64,000 nucleotides of DNA, taken from contig OX393577.1 in assembly GCA_947652605.1 (NCBI GenBank), positions 64,256,108 to 64,320,107 on the forward strand. The letters run 5' to 3'. Made by a program: the position numbers and the translations under genes. Positions 12,622 to 25,260 of the stretch are shown here, in pieces; position 1 is the first letter of the stretch; each line of letters opens with the position of its first letter. Source of the stretch: Elmis aenea (lineage: Eukaryota > Arthropoda > Insecta > Coleoptera > Elmidae). The notes beneath the pieces were generated by a model. The model saw only the letters and a program-made list of their open reading frames with translations, was not told the DNA's origin and ran no database searches.

Positions 12622-12787
12622 TGTATAAGAATTTGTATTTTTTTTTTTTGTAATAAAATTTGATATAGGTACTCAACTGTACTGCCAAGAGCGGTCAGTC
12701 GTCGTTCACTAGTCAAAGCATACACGTCTTTATATCTATACAGCCCACTATTAATAAGTTACAGCAATCAGCGAATAAGTTTTATAC
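12622..12787. mobile_element. 166-bp nested insertion in the right arm of the 11622 element
   Basis: Comparing the two arms, the right arm should read ...CTCATACTTGGGAATAATT. Instead it is split by 166 bp and ACTTGG is duplicated on both sides (12616-12621 and 12788-12793). The insert starts TGTATAAG and ends TTTTATAC, a weak inverted match. No coding sequence; family unknown. Confidence 0.6.
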
Positions 12788-13034
12788 ACTTGGGAATAAT
12801 TCAATTAGATGAATTAAACAAACCTGTATCACTTATAATGAGATCCCCATGCTGAAAAAGTAATCTGGGACACCCTGTATGTTACATGTGACGTATCGCC
12901 TCGAATTTTTGCAATTACTTTGAAGCATTCTATCAATTAATTGAGCTTAGCTGATCCTAATATTTATAAGTTCCAACGCCCTCTATAATTTGTCTTTTTT
13001 TAAATTTTAAATTAATTTAAGTTTAAAAAGTTGT

Positions 13035-13345
13035 AAAATATAAAGCCTCTGCAAAACTTTCGAAATTTTGTCAAAAAAGACAATGTTGTTACACTCGGTA
13101 TTGTTTAAGACCGTTTTTAAACAAACTAAATATGTAAATGCTTATTTTGGGTGTTTTTAACCTTTTTTGGTAAAACGAAGAAATTTTGCCGAGAAAAAAT
13201 ACACTTGGAACTTTATTTCGAAATTTTGAAAAGCCGTAAAAAATTGTCTTAAGACGTTTTTGAACAAACTAAAGATGGAAACGCATTGCTAAGAGTCTCT
13301 TTAACATTTTTGGAAAATATAAAGACCATTGAAAAAATTCGAATT
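13035..13345 (+). repeat. Two degenerate ~140-bp tandem units
   Basis: Landmarks recur at roughly 140-160 bp spacing: TTCGAAATTTTG near 13060 and 13218, TTTAAGACCGTTTTTAAACA near 13104 against CTTAAGACGTTTTTGAACAA near 13248 (both followed by ACTAAA-ATG), and AAATATAAAG at 13036 and 13315. An old tandem duplication, possibly satellite-like. Confidence 0.5.
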
Positions 13346-14538
13346 ACATATGTTACAATGGAAAAATAGAGTGAACCCCACATTTGTAAATTTGGCTAAT
13401 ACACATAATTAAAATTTAACTAAAAAGGTTTACAAACAATCTCATTCTTTTGTTGTACGTTTTAGTTAAATATTTTGATCTATCTATGGCATAAACGTGT
13501 CATATTCAATTCAATCAACAACTTTTTGTTAAGCTACACATTCTTCAACCTTTTCATGCCACTTTTACGCAATATTTAAACCATTAAACACATTTAGTAC
13601 TTAATAATTATATAGAACATTACGAACACATTTAATGTGCTTATGGTCCCAAATCGATATGTTATTAATTAAAAAAATAACTCCACCGAAACACATTATT
13701 ATTATTTTAATTAAGACCTTGTGCATAACGCTATTAATATAAATTTTTTACACACACAAGAATTTAGAAAGGTGTGGGCAACAATTTGGAATAACAATGT
13801 GATTGACATGCCAAACACGAGCTAATAAAAACTGTACAAAAATATAAATAATCTGATTCTATGCATGCATGAGTTTTTTCAGCGATATATCATGTAGCGA
13901 GTATTATAATACGCGAAAGAAACGTATAATCTGAAATTTGTTTAATAAATGGTTATTAGTTAGGGTAAAATAAGCAACAATAAAGAAGTTCATACATAGT
14001 GGGCGTTGGCAAAATACCCAGGTGTGAATTCGCTAATTATATGATATAATATTATTGTTGTTAGGCCACTATTGTGTGATAGATAAAGTCAATATATTAT
14101 TTCACAGCTTTTGCTTGCATAATATGATAATTGCACCACAGTAGTACATATCATTAACAAAAGAACGCTTGCAAGATTGTTTCGACGCGTTTTTGTTTGA
14201 AGTATTGATAGATTATACTGGATAAGTAAAATACAATGACAGTTACTCTACGTGTTATTTTATTTACACCGTTTCTCATACCTAACCCACAATTATTTAT
14301 TTAAAAATCTAAACAAATCAATTGTCGAAGGTCAGTTTATCGTGATAGACGACAATAAAAGCTGTGATTAAATATAATTGAAGAAATACATGGAATTGTT
14401 GTGGAAAATTGATATTGTAATTCAATTAGACGTTGGACATTGAAATTATTTCATTACTTTGTTAAAGAAGCCGATAGGCAAAAGCAAAATCTTGTACTTG
14501 GAACTTTATGGATAGTGTACTAAATTAAACATTTGATA
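13346..14538. other. Non-coding DNA, nothing recognised
   Basis: Very A+T rich, no open frame or repeat I can support. Confidence 0.4.
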
Positions 14539-16000
14539 TACAGGGTGTTTCTTAAATATTGCGAATTTTATTTACATACCAAAAAATAGTGGTTTAACCC
14601 GTCAAAAATGACGAAAGATTTTATAAGGTGCAAGAAAAATGATGATGTATTCATGTACTCAAAATTCATCGGCTATTTTTACTGTAAAAAATAAGTTTTC
14701 TTGACAGTGACATTGTTTCTAAAAGCACCCGCTACATATTTAAAATTGCTTCTTTGCATGTATCGTGATCGTGATTCGGTCGTGACAGTTGAGTTTTTTT
14801 TTTTAAATTAAACCAAATTCACGGATTTTGTTTTTGAAGCATTTATTTTATAAATAAGGTATAGTAGTAGGAGTAGTATTATTATTTTTAATTAAACCTA
14901 CATTCTATAGTAAATAAAGCATATATTTTCAAGTAAATGCCTATTTTAAATAAACTTAACAATTTTCATTAAACTTTAAAACATAACAAGCAAAGGTAAA
15001 ATATATTTTTACTAATAAACTTAACAATTATCCTTTAGCTTTAAAGCAGACAAGAAATAAACATAAATAATTAAATATGGCTGGCAAAAAATTTTAATAA
15101 AATTAAGTAAATACTGATTGTTAGTATAAACTATAAACATAAAAAATTATGAAACAAAACATTTTTGTTAAACTCGTGGCAGTAAAATTCGTTAAAAAAT
15201 TAAAAGTATAAAAAATTTATTTCAGTGTTCTGTAACATTTAGTCTCGTCTCGAGTCTCGAACTAAATGTCCCGGGACTCGAGACTAAGAATGTCCCGGGA
15301 CTCGAGACTAAGAATGTCCCGGGAATTCCCGGGACTTACGTCCCGGGAGAGTCCCGGGACATTCTTAGTCTCGAGTCCCGGGACATTTAGTTCGAGACAT
15401 GGAACCATGCAACACGGGAATCGCTCAATGCTGGAAAGCTCAAATCTGGAATCCAGAAATGAAGAATTTTTGCTTCCCTGTATACTTATAACAACAGCCA
15501 AAGTATAATATAATTACAGAACACTTCGTTTTATATCGTCTAAACTATTGTATAGTGAAAGATAAAAACATAGTGTTAATGTACCTATCTCAAGGGATAC
15601 GAATTTGGGCAAAGTTGCGTAATTATAATGCTTAATTTATTTCAAAAAGTAAGAAAAAGAAAAATATTTTTGAATTGCAAAATTTTAACCCACCAAACAG
15701 TTCTGATAAAAAAACCAATAGGGGCCGCATTTTTCAGTCCCCTGTGAAGGTGGGAGATGATTAAAAATATTACCATGGGAAACCTTACAATAAGTATAAA
15801 AAAGCTACCAAATATCATTCTTTTACACTCCAAATTTGATAAATAAAATAAAAACCTAATTTTAGTGCTCCCCTTTAGGGGAGTGTGTAACTCCGAAAGG
15901 AAACCTCTAAGCAAAAAATGTTATAAAAAAGTCCCCCCTTAATTTTCGATAAGGAATTACCTCCCAATTTTTTTTTGCAATATTTAATAAACACACTGTA
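14539..16000. mobile_element. TA-flanked element with CAGGGTGTTT ends, containing a GC-rich palindrome
   Basis: Left TA|CAGGGTGTTTCTTAAATATT and right (reverse complement) TA|CAGTGTGTTTATTAAATATT match over ~25 bp with few differences. The arms do not match further in, so this is an ordinary short-TIR element (1.46 kb) rather than a long fold-back. No transposase is recognisable. The striking palindrome at 15254-15398 lies inside. Confidence 0.6.
15254..15398. repeat. GC-rich palindrome of CCCGGG/CTCGAG units
   Basis: Two perfect 50-bp inverted arms (15254-15303 and 15349-15398) around a 45-bp centre that itself holds further copies. The basic unit GTCCCGGGACTCGAGACTAA is repeated head-to-tail on the left and reversed on the right. 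CCCGGG occurs six times and CTCGAG at least four times. Composition is far more G+C rich than anything nearby. The in-frame open reading on both strands is simply the palindrome read as protein. Origin unknown. Confidence 0.85.
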
Positions 16001-19000
16001 TATTCAACGAAAGTTTTTTTGTTATAATGTTTTGGCACAGGTCAATATGTTCCGGGTAAAAACTATTAATTACAGTTACCCGATTTAAATTCGAACGCTG
16101 TAAAACAATTTTGGGCTAATACAACTCAATAAACAGGGCAGCACCTGCAATAGTGGTTTTGTTTTGACTCGGCGCACTATGCGTTTTTTAAACGACGCTG
16201 ACAATCAACACAAAATTCCAAACCGAACAATCAAGCGTCCAATAAACATTTTGTCACTAGACGCTTACTTAAAAATATATTATTAAAAATTAGTTATGAA
16301 TCGCCACAAATTGTCAACAAAATAATAAAATATCTTCAGATTCCTAACAAAAAAACTAAGCCTGAACTAGTAGACCCGCGAAAAAGTATTTCTAACGACT
16401 TTAACAGCCTATTCAAACATCTTAATTGGAATAAGTAAATCTATACGAAAAACTATGCACGTTATTAAAAATGCAAACGTTAAAAATTAATTTTCCTTAC
16501 ATATGTTGTTTTCATTATAGGTGACGAACAGCAATGGGGCATTACCTGAAAATAAAAAAGGGCATATAATAATAATGAAATATTAACAACCAACAGTAAC
16601 TTTCCAGTTAAACAACGTTATGAGATACATTAAGGCAGATTTCCTATTCATAATTTCATGGTTTATATATTCCTCAAGATTTTTAACAATAACCTTGGAA
16701 ACTCAACATTATGTACCTGCATATTTATTGTCCACGGTTAATAACTAAGTAAAAATTTTAAAGCGTATTATTATCTACAGTTACCCATAATAAAATTAAT
16801 ACAGTTTAGCACTTGTTTCTAGTTTACTACGCATAACAATATCCTATAACTAAAAGTTAATTCAGTGGAAACATTTTAACACATACTTTTTTTGAATCGG
16901 TGCTTTCTAGTGCCAATTTTTATTTACAACATGTCCGGGCATAATTTCCTAAGGTCGCATTCATCATCGGCGCAAGGTATCAACGAGTTCATAAAATAAA
17001 TCTTGCAAAATGAAGTTTAATATACAGGTACGCCTAGGGCCGTATAAAACTCATAAAGATTCCACACATCGAACGAAGAATGAGATGAATGGATTACGCC
17101 AAGTTAGCTTAGGCGATGTTCCACAGTCAACTAAATTAGTTACAATTTATTCACGATTAAACATCTGTTGTTTAAGATAAAATATGGACAAAAACTAGGA
17201 AAAAGGTCAAAAAATATACTTAATTTAATTTACAAAATAAATTTACTTAAATAACTGAACTTATGTTGGAAGATCTCATGATACAATTAACGTGGTACAA
17301 TAAATTAACATTATTGGGGCATTGCTCTTTGGGGTGCAGTAAAAATCAACAAAACATCTTGAGCATTGTTCATTTTAATATAAACAAAAGCGCTGTAGAT
17401 TCAATTGTTTTAAATCAACGCGAAATCAGTCACGCAGTGAAGTAAGTAATTCGTATACTTTAGATTAGCGTTACCTGTCTACAGGTAATGGAAACATTAA
17501 CCTGCAATGTTTAGCGTTAAAAATCCCTAGAAACTCCGACAGCCTTTTCCATGCTCTCCAATATCCTGGCGTTCAAGTGTTGTGATATCCTGATTAAAAC
17601 TCGAGATTGTTAGTAAACGCTTCAATTAAAATTCATGCACAGATATCGCGAACACACCTCATGAATAATAAATGAGATGTAACAGTAAAGTTCACATCGT
17701 CTTGTCAAAAAAAATCAGATGGTTGTGTACATCAATATCTCGAGTAAATCAATTTAATATGTTACACGAAATTGATACGACAATTAATCTACCATACTTA
17801 TGCAACACGCCGGGAAAGCACAGTAAAAAAGGATGAATATGTCGGGATGAAATACCGGCGTTGTATTTACTAACTGTCTTGGTATTAAATAATGTTTTGT
17901 ATGCATTCTTTCGTGTTGAATTTCCTTAGTTATTTGTTCACGAAAGGCAATTAGTTGTGAATGAAAATAATTGCTTCGTGGTAGATAAAAACACTTCGAA
18001 TGCTATTAGTAATTCATGTATTTGAGCAAAAATTTAAAAATCGAACACGATTAATGATCGGAATGATAGAATCCTGGGACAAATCACTGTGTTGCAACTG
18101 ACATATTGAAACATTTTTTACTGCGTTTCTGTCTGATTAATTCTTATTGTGTGGTACATTTCCAGCAAAGAACGTACATTAAACACATTTTCCTTATTTT
18201 TGTTTAATTTTTGAAGTTATACCAAAATATTATTACTAATATGTAGTTTGTTTCATGCAAAGAATAAATTCAAAATATCCGTGTTTGAATACTCTTGATT
18301 TTCCATTTCTATGGATACTTTAGACAAACGCGATAAAAGTGTTTGACAGTTATTAATATTGCCATTTGTTGTCATTTTCAAGGCTTACTAATTAAAAATG
18401 GTACAATTTCTCTTAACTTCATGAAAAATTCTTAATAACTCGAAAATTATTGCAGATGGTTATAGGAAACGCTAATACAATTGATGCAGAATTTAATTTT
18501 GCATTAGAAACTGGAAAAAAAAAATAAAAATTGTCTATAAAAATTTAGTAATCTGAAGTTGCATTAATAGAAAATTAAATTTTGGACACCCTTTAAGTAA
18601 TGCATTGATTGCAAAAACTCCACAGGATGGACTCCAAGGTTTCTTCTATGCATAGTCGAAATTTGAGCGTTTTCTCTTCAAAAATGGCGGCGGTAGATAA
18701 TATTAAACATGACGGTGAAAATAAAAAAACTTTTAAAAATTCCAAAAATCTAAAAAACAACTGCACTTAGGTATAGAGAATGCTAGCAAAACTTCCTCTA
18801 AAATAAAGTATTAAATCCAAAAATGCAATAAAAATAGACCATTATGTATCGCCATCTTGAAAATATTTTCATTATACAGATCATATGCCATTATAGTCAT
18901 AATCAAAATTGCAGATCAATACTATTTTTCATTCTTCATATATTTTTAATGCCCGGTACCAATTAATCACCATGTATATTGCCTACGAATTTGCAAATAT

Positions 19001-20759
19001 AACCTAAGATGTAAAAAAAATACACTCATAAATTCTTCACATTTTTTCACAGCCAATTAACAAAGAGGAAAATGACTTACTTTCAGTACAAAACTAGCAA
19101 GAAACATCCGTTCTTCAGGCAATATTTCGCCAATAATGAAGCAATTAGTTTCCCGTACTAATTAGCTAATTATTTTAATTATTAAAATGCGTCGTTACTT
19201 TAGTTTACCTGTTATGTGTAATTTTCCTGTTGTTAAAAATTTTGGAACGGAACACAGTAATTAAAAACTTACTGCGATCCAAATTACATTTATTTAATTT
19301 GGAATTGTACAATCGAAAAAGCTTAAGGCACAAACCCAAATCTAAAACGAACACAAATCGAAAAATAAAAAAGCTCAATTTTTTGGTGACACATTCCAAC
19401 CCATTTTTCATTCGACCATCTGTTTGCAGATCGGAAACGATCCAATTTCTTTATACGGATATAGAAACACTAAATTTTGAATCCGATTTTGTGCATATCG
19501 ACATAAATAAAAATTCAGGATTAGTGTATTTTGGATTATGGCAGGCCTATTTCGACTTAAGAAACGTGTTTTTGTGTCGTCAGCATTGTCATCGAGGACT
19601 CTAGACGCCAGATCCCATGTAAACTTGGTATAAAGCCAAAAGTAACTACTGGATCTGGGCCTAATTTTCTCAATACAACTGAATCCAAACCTTAGTCTTC
19701 AAGATTTCAATTTCTGGCTTAAAACAATAATAGGCTATCTAAAGGAAAATAGAGCTAAGAACGTCAGAGCTATGTATAAAAACAAATTTATTTTGCGGTT
19801 AGCTCTTAGACAGTTTTCACAGTTCGATTTTCTGTGGAGTAAATTAAAACAATTTGAGTCACCAAATCGAACAAGAGCGATTATAACCGTAAGCGATGGG
19901 TTCCCAGTTTTGATTTATAGATATATGTACATGTGCAATTAAAACTTCTTTAAAATGAAAAACGTCATTATAAGAAGAGTTTATTTGAACTACTCTTATC
20001 TTTGCTGCAATAACTGGAGCAGGTGTGCATTTGAAAACAAAATCCCCATAGGCCACGAGTGACAGAGGCTGTAAACGTAATACTGTTTGGAATGGCCCAT
20101 TTATAATCATGACGTTAAATGTTTTATATTGGGCATTAACATATTGGCCGTTTAAGTAGTTCCCTACGAGATTACAAAATAGCGTAGTAATGAACCGGTT
20201 TATCTGGTAAACTTGGTTCATAAAGGATGAACGGTATTTAGCGGTGGCATCGCGCAGGAAGTGGAAGGTGATATATTCAAATGGGACAAAAACTTTATTA
20301 ATTATTGTGATGGGATTACATTAAATACCGATGATTCACGCGATTGGTATTTATATGTGTACTATGCAGACGGTTTTGCACTTGGGGTCAGGCACTTTGG
20401 AGACATCTGCCTCACCCACGCGGTTATCCTCCGGTTAAAAGCCGCGCGCGTGGGTGTTCTGAAATCGTATTTTTTTTCAGATGCGGATTACTATTTAAAA
20501 AAGTCATTGTTTCGCGCGGACGTCAATAAGTATGTAGGGAATTTTTCATTTTATTAATATGCAAATACTTGTCCTTCGGATGGTCTGTTGCGCACATCTG
20601 ATTTTATGTGTTTGTTGAATGATGAAGCTGAAAATTATTAAACTTGATGGCAGATAAATAAAATGAAACAGCATTGATTACATTTGTGTTTACCTTGAAA
20701 ATTAGTCCAAGCTTATAAGTAAAGTAATAAGTAAAATGATCCATTTAACCCAAAACTTA
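16001..20759. other. Long non-coding stretch
   Basis: Mostly unique A+T-rich DNA. A lone GGACACCCTT|TA at 18585-18595 looks like the right end of another CAGGGTG-type element, without a visible left partner. At 20413-20456 a 10-bp stem (CACCCACGCG/CGCGTGGGTG) stands out by G+C content. Open frames at 19230-19604 (+) and 19859-20221 (-) are about 120 codons each, which is near chance for this length and composition, and match nothing I recognise. Confidence 0.4.
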
Positions 20760-21862
20760 CGTACACGAAGATTAGAAAATGGATACTGGATACTCTGGTC
20801 AGGAGTAGAAAAGAAAGAAAATGCCAGGGCAGGTATATTGTTAATAGTAGAAAAAGAAAAAATGAAAAACGTGGATTAAAAAAAAATGATTAACGAAAGA
20901 CGGTTATCGGTTAACGTAAAAGAAGATGAGGAGGAATATAAAATAATAGTGGCATATGGCCCAATGAGGACGCAAGAAAAGAGGAAAAGAAGCATTCTTT
21001 ACAGATCTGCAAGAAGAAGTAGACAACAGTGTTTGTAAAATAATATTAATGGTTGACATGAACGGAAGGGTAGGTAGGGAACAACAAGGAAGAAATAGAA
21101 TGGTGTCTGGGAAGACACGGAGAACAAATAAGAAATAATTATGGTGAAAGGATAATAGACTTCTGCCTAGAAATTTTGTACAAAGAAAGAAAAACATAAA
21201 ATAACAAGACAAGTAGTAAGCAGAAATGAGAAATCTATTATAAATTATTTTTTAGCAAACAAAAACATATGAAAAAAAAGTGAAAGACATAGAAGTAAAA
21301 AGAAGAGCAGAAATTGGAAGCAACCACCACCTAGTAGTAATGATATGCAAAAAGAAAGAAGAAAAATATGAAGAGACAAAAAGAAAAATTGTTAAAAATA
21401 AAATTAGAATAGATAAACTTCGGAGAACAGAGACAGCGGAAACTTTTAAAAGAAAATTTTGACGAATTACTGACCAAAAGTAAGAAAAGTACAGATATAG
21501 CAGAAAAGTTGAAAAGATACAAAAGCGCAATAATCACGGCAGCAGAGCAAACATGTGGGACTACATATGTAGTGAACAGAAACATAAAAAAGACACGATG
21601 GTGGAAGGCCAAGGCAGCAGTAAACGAAAAGAAGAAAAAATGGAAAACATATTTACAAACAAAAGAAAGAATAGACTATGAAAAATACAAAGAGTTGAGA
21701 GCAAAAGTAAAGAGTATAATCAAAAAGAAAAAGTTGGGAAGAATTTGGATATAAGATGAAAACGGCTTACGAGGGAAACCAAAAACTGTACTTCGGAGTC
21801 TTACGCAATATGAGAAAAAATAATACAGAAAAAAAATATCAAAGATAAAGAATGAAAACTAA
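20760..21862 (+). pseudogene. RTE-like LINE fragment: AP endonuclease plus linker
   Basis: Broken forward frames give G-Y-W-I-L-W-S-G-V (~20780), I-V-A-Y-G-P-N/M (~20950), and I-L-M-V-D-M-N-G-R-V-G (~21045). These are landmarks of the endonuclease/exonuclease/phosphatase fold used by LINEs to nick target DNA. The usual G-D-M-N motif reads V-D-M-N here. The linker follows: R-A-E-I-G-S-N-H-H-L-V-V-M (~21305), the frame 21479-21754 with K-S-A-I-I-T-A-A-E-Q-T-C-G, then G-Y-K-M-K-T-A-Y-E-G-N-Q-K (~21755). Several stops and frameshifts. The RT domain is absent, so the copy is truncated at its 3' side as well. Related 3'-end fragments lie at 28801 and 38110. Confidence 0.75.
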
Positions 21863-24800
21863 AAACTAACGTGTCGGTCATTAATTTTCACAATACCCCA
21901 TAAAAACCAAACCAATTAAGTCTGCTCCTATAAAAAATATATTGTTTGCCATTAACAAAGCCGTTCAAAAAATTTGTAGCAAATATTTCAACACAAATAA
22001 CTGCAAACTTTTTTCTACGGAAATGTAACTTTTAAAAATCAGTAGGTCGCTTGTTAAAACTATAAGATTAATGGACGACATTCCTGTGTGTCAAACAACA
22101 GTCAAATTTATTTTAATTTTTTGTGGTAACTACTTGTACCTGAGAAACATTCGCTACATTTCACCAAAGGTTTAAAACATGTAAATTGATAAAACCGCAT
22201 TCTTGCTTGTAAATAATATTAAGTACAAATTGCTTTTAACTATTACAGTTTATTTGAACTACGAGGTAATTAAATTTAACACATTCTTATCTTGTTTTGC
22301 TCACAGATAAATTTCTTGGCCGAAAAGAAAATTGTTACAACAATTTCCAAATGTTATTTTAATTTATTTTAGGTAGATTTAGACAAGATCATTTATTTCT
22401 TTAAGTGTGAGAAGTTTAACGTTTTAAAAGTTTTAGAAAAGATCATGAATAATATTTAACTCGTGTGCATATTGTGGTAGGTATTTGTGTATAAACATTT
22501 ACATACATCTTCTAGTACTTTTAGTAATTGTCTATTAATTCTGACTTAATGTATTATTTTTTCTTAAATTAGGTAGTGCTTTCTTTTCGTGGTTTTAATT
22601 TTAATTGAAATATACCGTTCAAATAATTAATTTAAGCACCAACCAATTAAAATACCTTTGTAAACTTAAGAATCTTCTTCGTCAGCGTAAATTTTTGGCC
22701 GTTTTTGGTGCAATTTTAAGTGTGTGAAGTTTTTTTATTTTCTTAGGCACAACTTTCTTCATGCTTTTTATTACTTTAGCTCTTGGTAGTTTATTATTAT
22801 TCACTTATTTGGCACAAATATTACTGACTGATGGTTTAATTTTAGTTTTTACTTAACTTTTTTCGATTTTACTTTATCATAGGTAAGTACTATTCTATTT
22901 TTTTTCTATATCTCTTCCCTTCACTTTTACCTCGTTTTATTATTTACTTTTTCTTACTCCTCAACTTATTCTTTCCGTATTTTTTCCTCTGCACTACACC
23001 GTCTCCTCTTCATCAGCGTTTCTTTTCTCCTATTCTTCACGTTTTTAAATACCATTAGGGCTCCTATTTCGTGAGATTAATTATATACTATTAGGGTTCC
23101 TAAGATTTGTAAGATTATTATTGGTTTACCAATTTCTTTCTTAACATTTTTTGTCTGCATCATTTTCCGTTAAACTTTCTTCTGTCATCTGATATTCTCA
23201 TATTTCTTCTCCACTCCGTTCCTATATTCAACTTTTCTTTTCCTCTGCATATTCTTTTTTTCTGGCTAATTAGCATTTTATTTCTTCTTTCACTTCACCC
23301 TCAAGTGTGCATATATCTTGAATTGTCTTTTATTAACTTCTTGATAAGCTGAATTTAATTCTTTTATTTGTTTGTATTTTTGGTTTGATTACAAAGAGAA
23401 AACATCGTTCGAACGTTTTTTTTTGTTGGTAATTATAATAGAGTTGTCTTTTTGACGTTTTATTTATTATCATTTACATACAAAAATGTTAGTGGTTTAC
23501 ACTGTGTTTTTGTTGTTAAAAAAATTTCTCTGACACACTTTTGTCGTTCAAAATCTTACAACTTTATAAAATACGAATATGGTTGTGGACATCAAATTCC
23601 AACACATTAAAGTTTATTAATACTATTCTGTGTTTGGAAAAATATATTTAACATTAGTTATAAAATCGACGATATACACATTACAAAAATATGCATATAA
23701 TGCCCATAATAAAAACTTTGTTAACCGAAAATGTCTTGTAAACACCTGCTGTCATTTCCATGTAAATATTTTGTTTTATCGTTGGGACACAACTATAATT
23801 CCATTTTTTGTTTCTTTAATAAAATGTTGAACACAGTTATAATACGTCGTTATCTTTAATTTAGTGCAGCATTTGATGGAGCAAGTTTTTTTGGTGCTGG
23901 TGTTTCTATTTAAGACGTGTTCGCACGTTTAACTATGGATTTAACCGGTTGCAGAATTACAGAAAATGTTTGGTGGAAGATTTTCGACTGGTAACATATT
24001 AAAAGTAATTTATATCAAACTGACCTTGTAATTTGCTTTGCCTGCGGTCATAATTTTGCGAATCGATATTTGTTGCATATTTAATTTGGATCATCCATAA
24101 CGCGTATAATTAACAACGCTGGTTAATGTGTTTCGTCTTCAGCTTTTGAGGTCCTTAGATTGTTATTGCCTTGAGTATGGCGTTTGAAGTTTGTTAGTAA
24201 ATTCTGCATCTAGAAGGACGTTACAAATTCATTTTTTTTTTAAAAGAAATTGGCAGGGATGTATTCACGTATCTTTGTGAAGTTCGTTTAGAATTTGCGC
24301 ATCAAGCTATATAGGAAATAATGAAAAAAAAGCTTGTCAACACCAAAAGAGTTTTAAATTTACAATACACCCATTTACAAATAAATTCTCGTTGCAAGAA
24401 GTCGTACATCAGTCAAACAAAGAGCAATGGATCCTTTAAATTTCGGTTAAATTAGGAACCTGTAATTGCAAAGCGAACGTAAAGCACAAAAGCAATTTTG
24501 ACCGCTAAAACAAGTCACCATCAATCAGTCCCCCTCAAACGGTACAACTTCACAGCGACAACGGTTTCATTTCAAAGTTAATGTCACACTCCTTTCAATA
24601 CACTAATGCTTATGCATTATTGAAGTGAACTAAACCAATTAGCATGTGTAATAACACATTTACACCATATTATTAGCGCTTCGAGCATATTTGTTTTATT
24701 TTTACACATACCAGCGTAACCCAGTTCCCACACGTAGTACGTAGTAAACTATTAAATTGTATGAATAACGTACACTTCATGTACTTTATTTATTTATTTG

Positions 24801-25130
24801 TTGCTAGTTCGCACATTCGCGGCAGTATTATCGCGCGGTGTAAGGACTTGCATATTCAATTAATTACGCATGTGTGAGACAAGTAACTTCCATATTTATA
24901 AACATATGCGATTACTAAGCAGTTATTAAATGTTTACATAAATTGAGATTATTTACAAAATAGCGAAGTTAACTGGTTTTAAATAAATAAGCGTCGAGCA
25001 AGAAACCCCGGTGTTTAGCACGGCGTTTTTAACTATGGTTTATTACTTTTACTGCGACAATGATGATTTTTAGTAGCAGTCGAATTAAAATATTTAGTTT
25101 TATAATAATTGGACTCAGTGGCGACTAGAA
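21863..25130. other. Non-coding stretch with a strongly pyrimidine-biased zone
   Basis: No gene supported. From about 22880 to 23300 the plus strand is unusually rich in T and C (runs such as CTCTTCCCTTCACTTTTACC), so the minus strand is purine-rich like the coding strand of the RTE fragments here. This may be an unrecognisable antisense LINE relic. CCATTAGGGCTCCTA and CTATTAGGGTTCCTA (~23053, ~23090) form a short imperfect direct repeat. Confidence 0.4.
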
Positions 25131-25260
25131 AAAAAAGGAGTCAGCTGGAGAGATGTGCCACAATTAGCTAACGATAGGCAGGAGTGGAGAAACATAATAC
25201 AGAAATAGAAAATCATTCTTCGACACCGAAAGGTACAAGGGGGACCGATTAAGAAGAAGA
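25131..25260 (+). pseudogene. C-terminal scrap of an RTE-like LINE ORF2
   Basis: One forward frame reads G-V-S-W-R-D-V-P-Q-L-A-N-D-R-Q-E-W-R-N-I-I-Q-K before a stop near 25209. The pattern W-x-D-x-x-x-L-A-x-D-R-x-x-W-R is the usual extreme C terminus of RTE/CR1-type LINE polyproteins. Only about 30 codons remain, so the assignment rests on this one motif. Confidence 0.5.

Larger units (their letters stand above)
11622..12879 (+). mobile_element. Mariner-related fold-back element with N-terminal transposase relic
   Basis: Left TA|AAGGGTGTCCCAGAAGCATG and right (reverse complement) TA|CAGGGTGTCCCAGATTACTT start inverted arms of roughly 200 bp. These share GGGGATCTC, TAGATGAATT, GAGAGGAGCTA, TTTTAAAAGTACAAAATT and TTTTAGCAAA. 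Inside lies the frameshifted start of a helix-turn-helix transposase (12210-12440). The right arm is interrupted by a 166-bp nested insertion (12622-12787). It is an internally deleted copy because no catalytic region remains. Confidence 0.85.

Noticed and set aside
15262..15508. Overlapping open frames on both strands with repeated M-S-R-D-S-R-L-R
   Set aside because: They are the palindromic CCCGGG/CTCGAG repeat read as protein.
19230..19604. 124-codon plus-strand open frame
   Set aside because: Starts at a non-ATG codon, lysine/asparagine-rich low-information composition, no motif; consistent with chance.
19859..20221. 120-codon minus-strand open frame, initially attractive as a protein
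   Set aside because: With this base composition about one open frame of this length is expected by chance in a 64-kb six-frame scan. It has no recognisable motif and no splice or neighbour context.
20261..20557. 98-codon open frame with a GC-rich hairpin at 20413-20456
   Set aside because: The frame begins at GTG, not ATG, and has no motif. The hairpin is only 10 bp and isolated.
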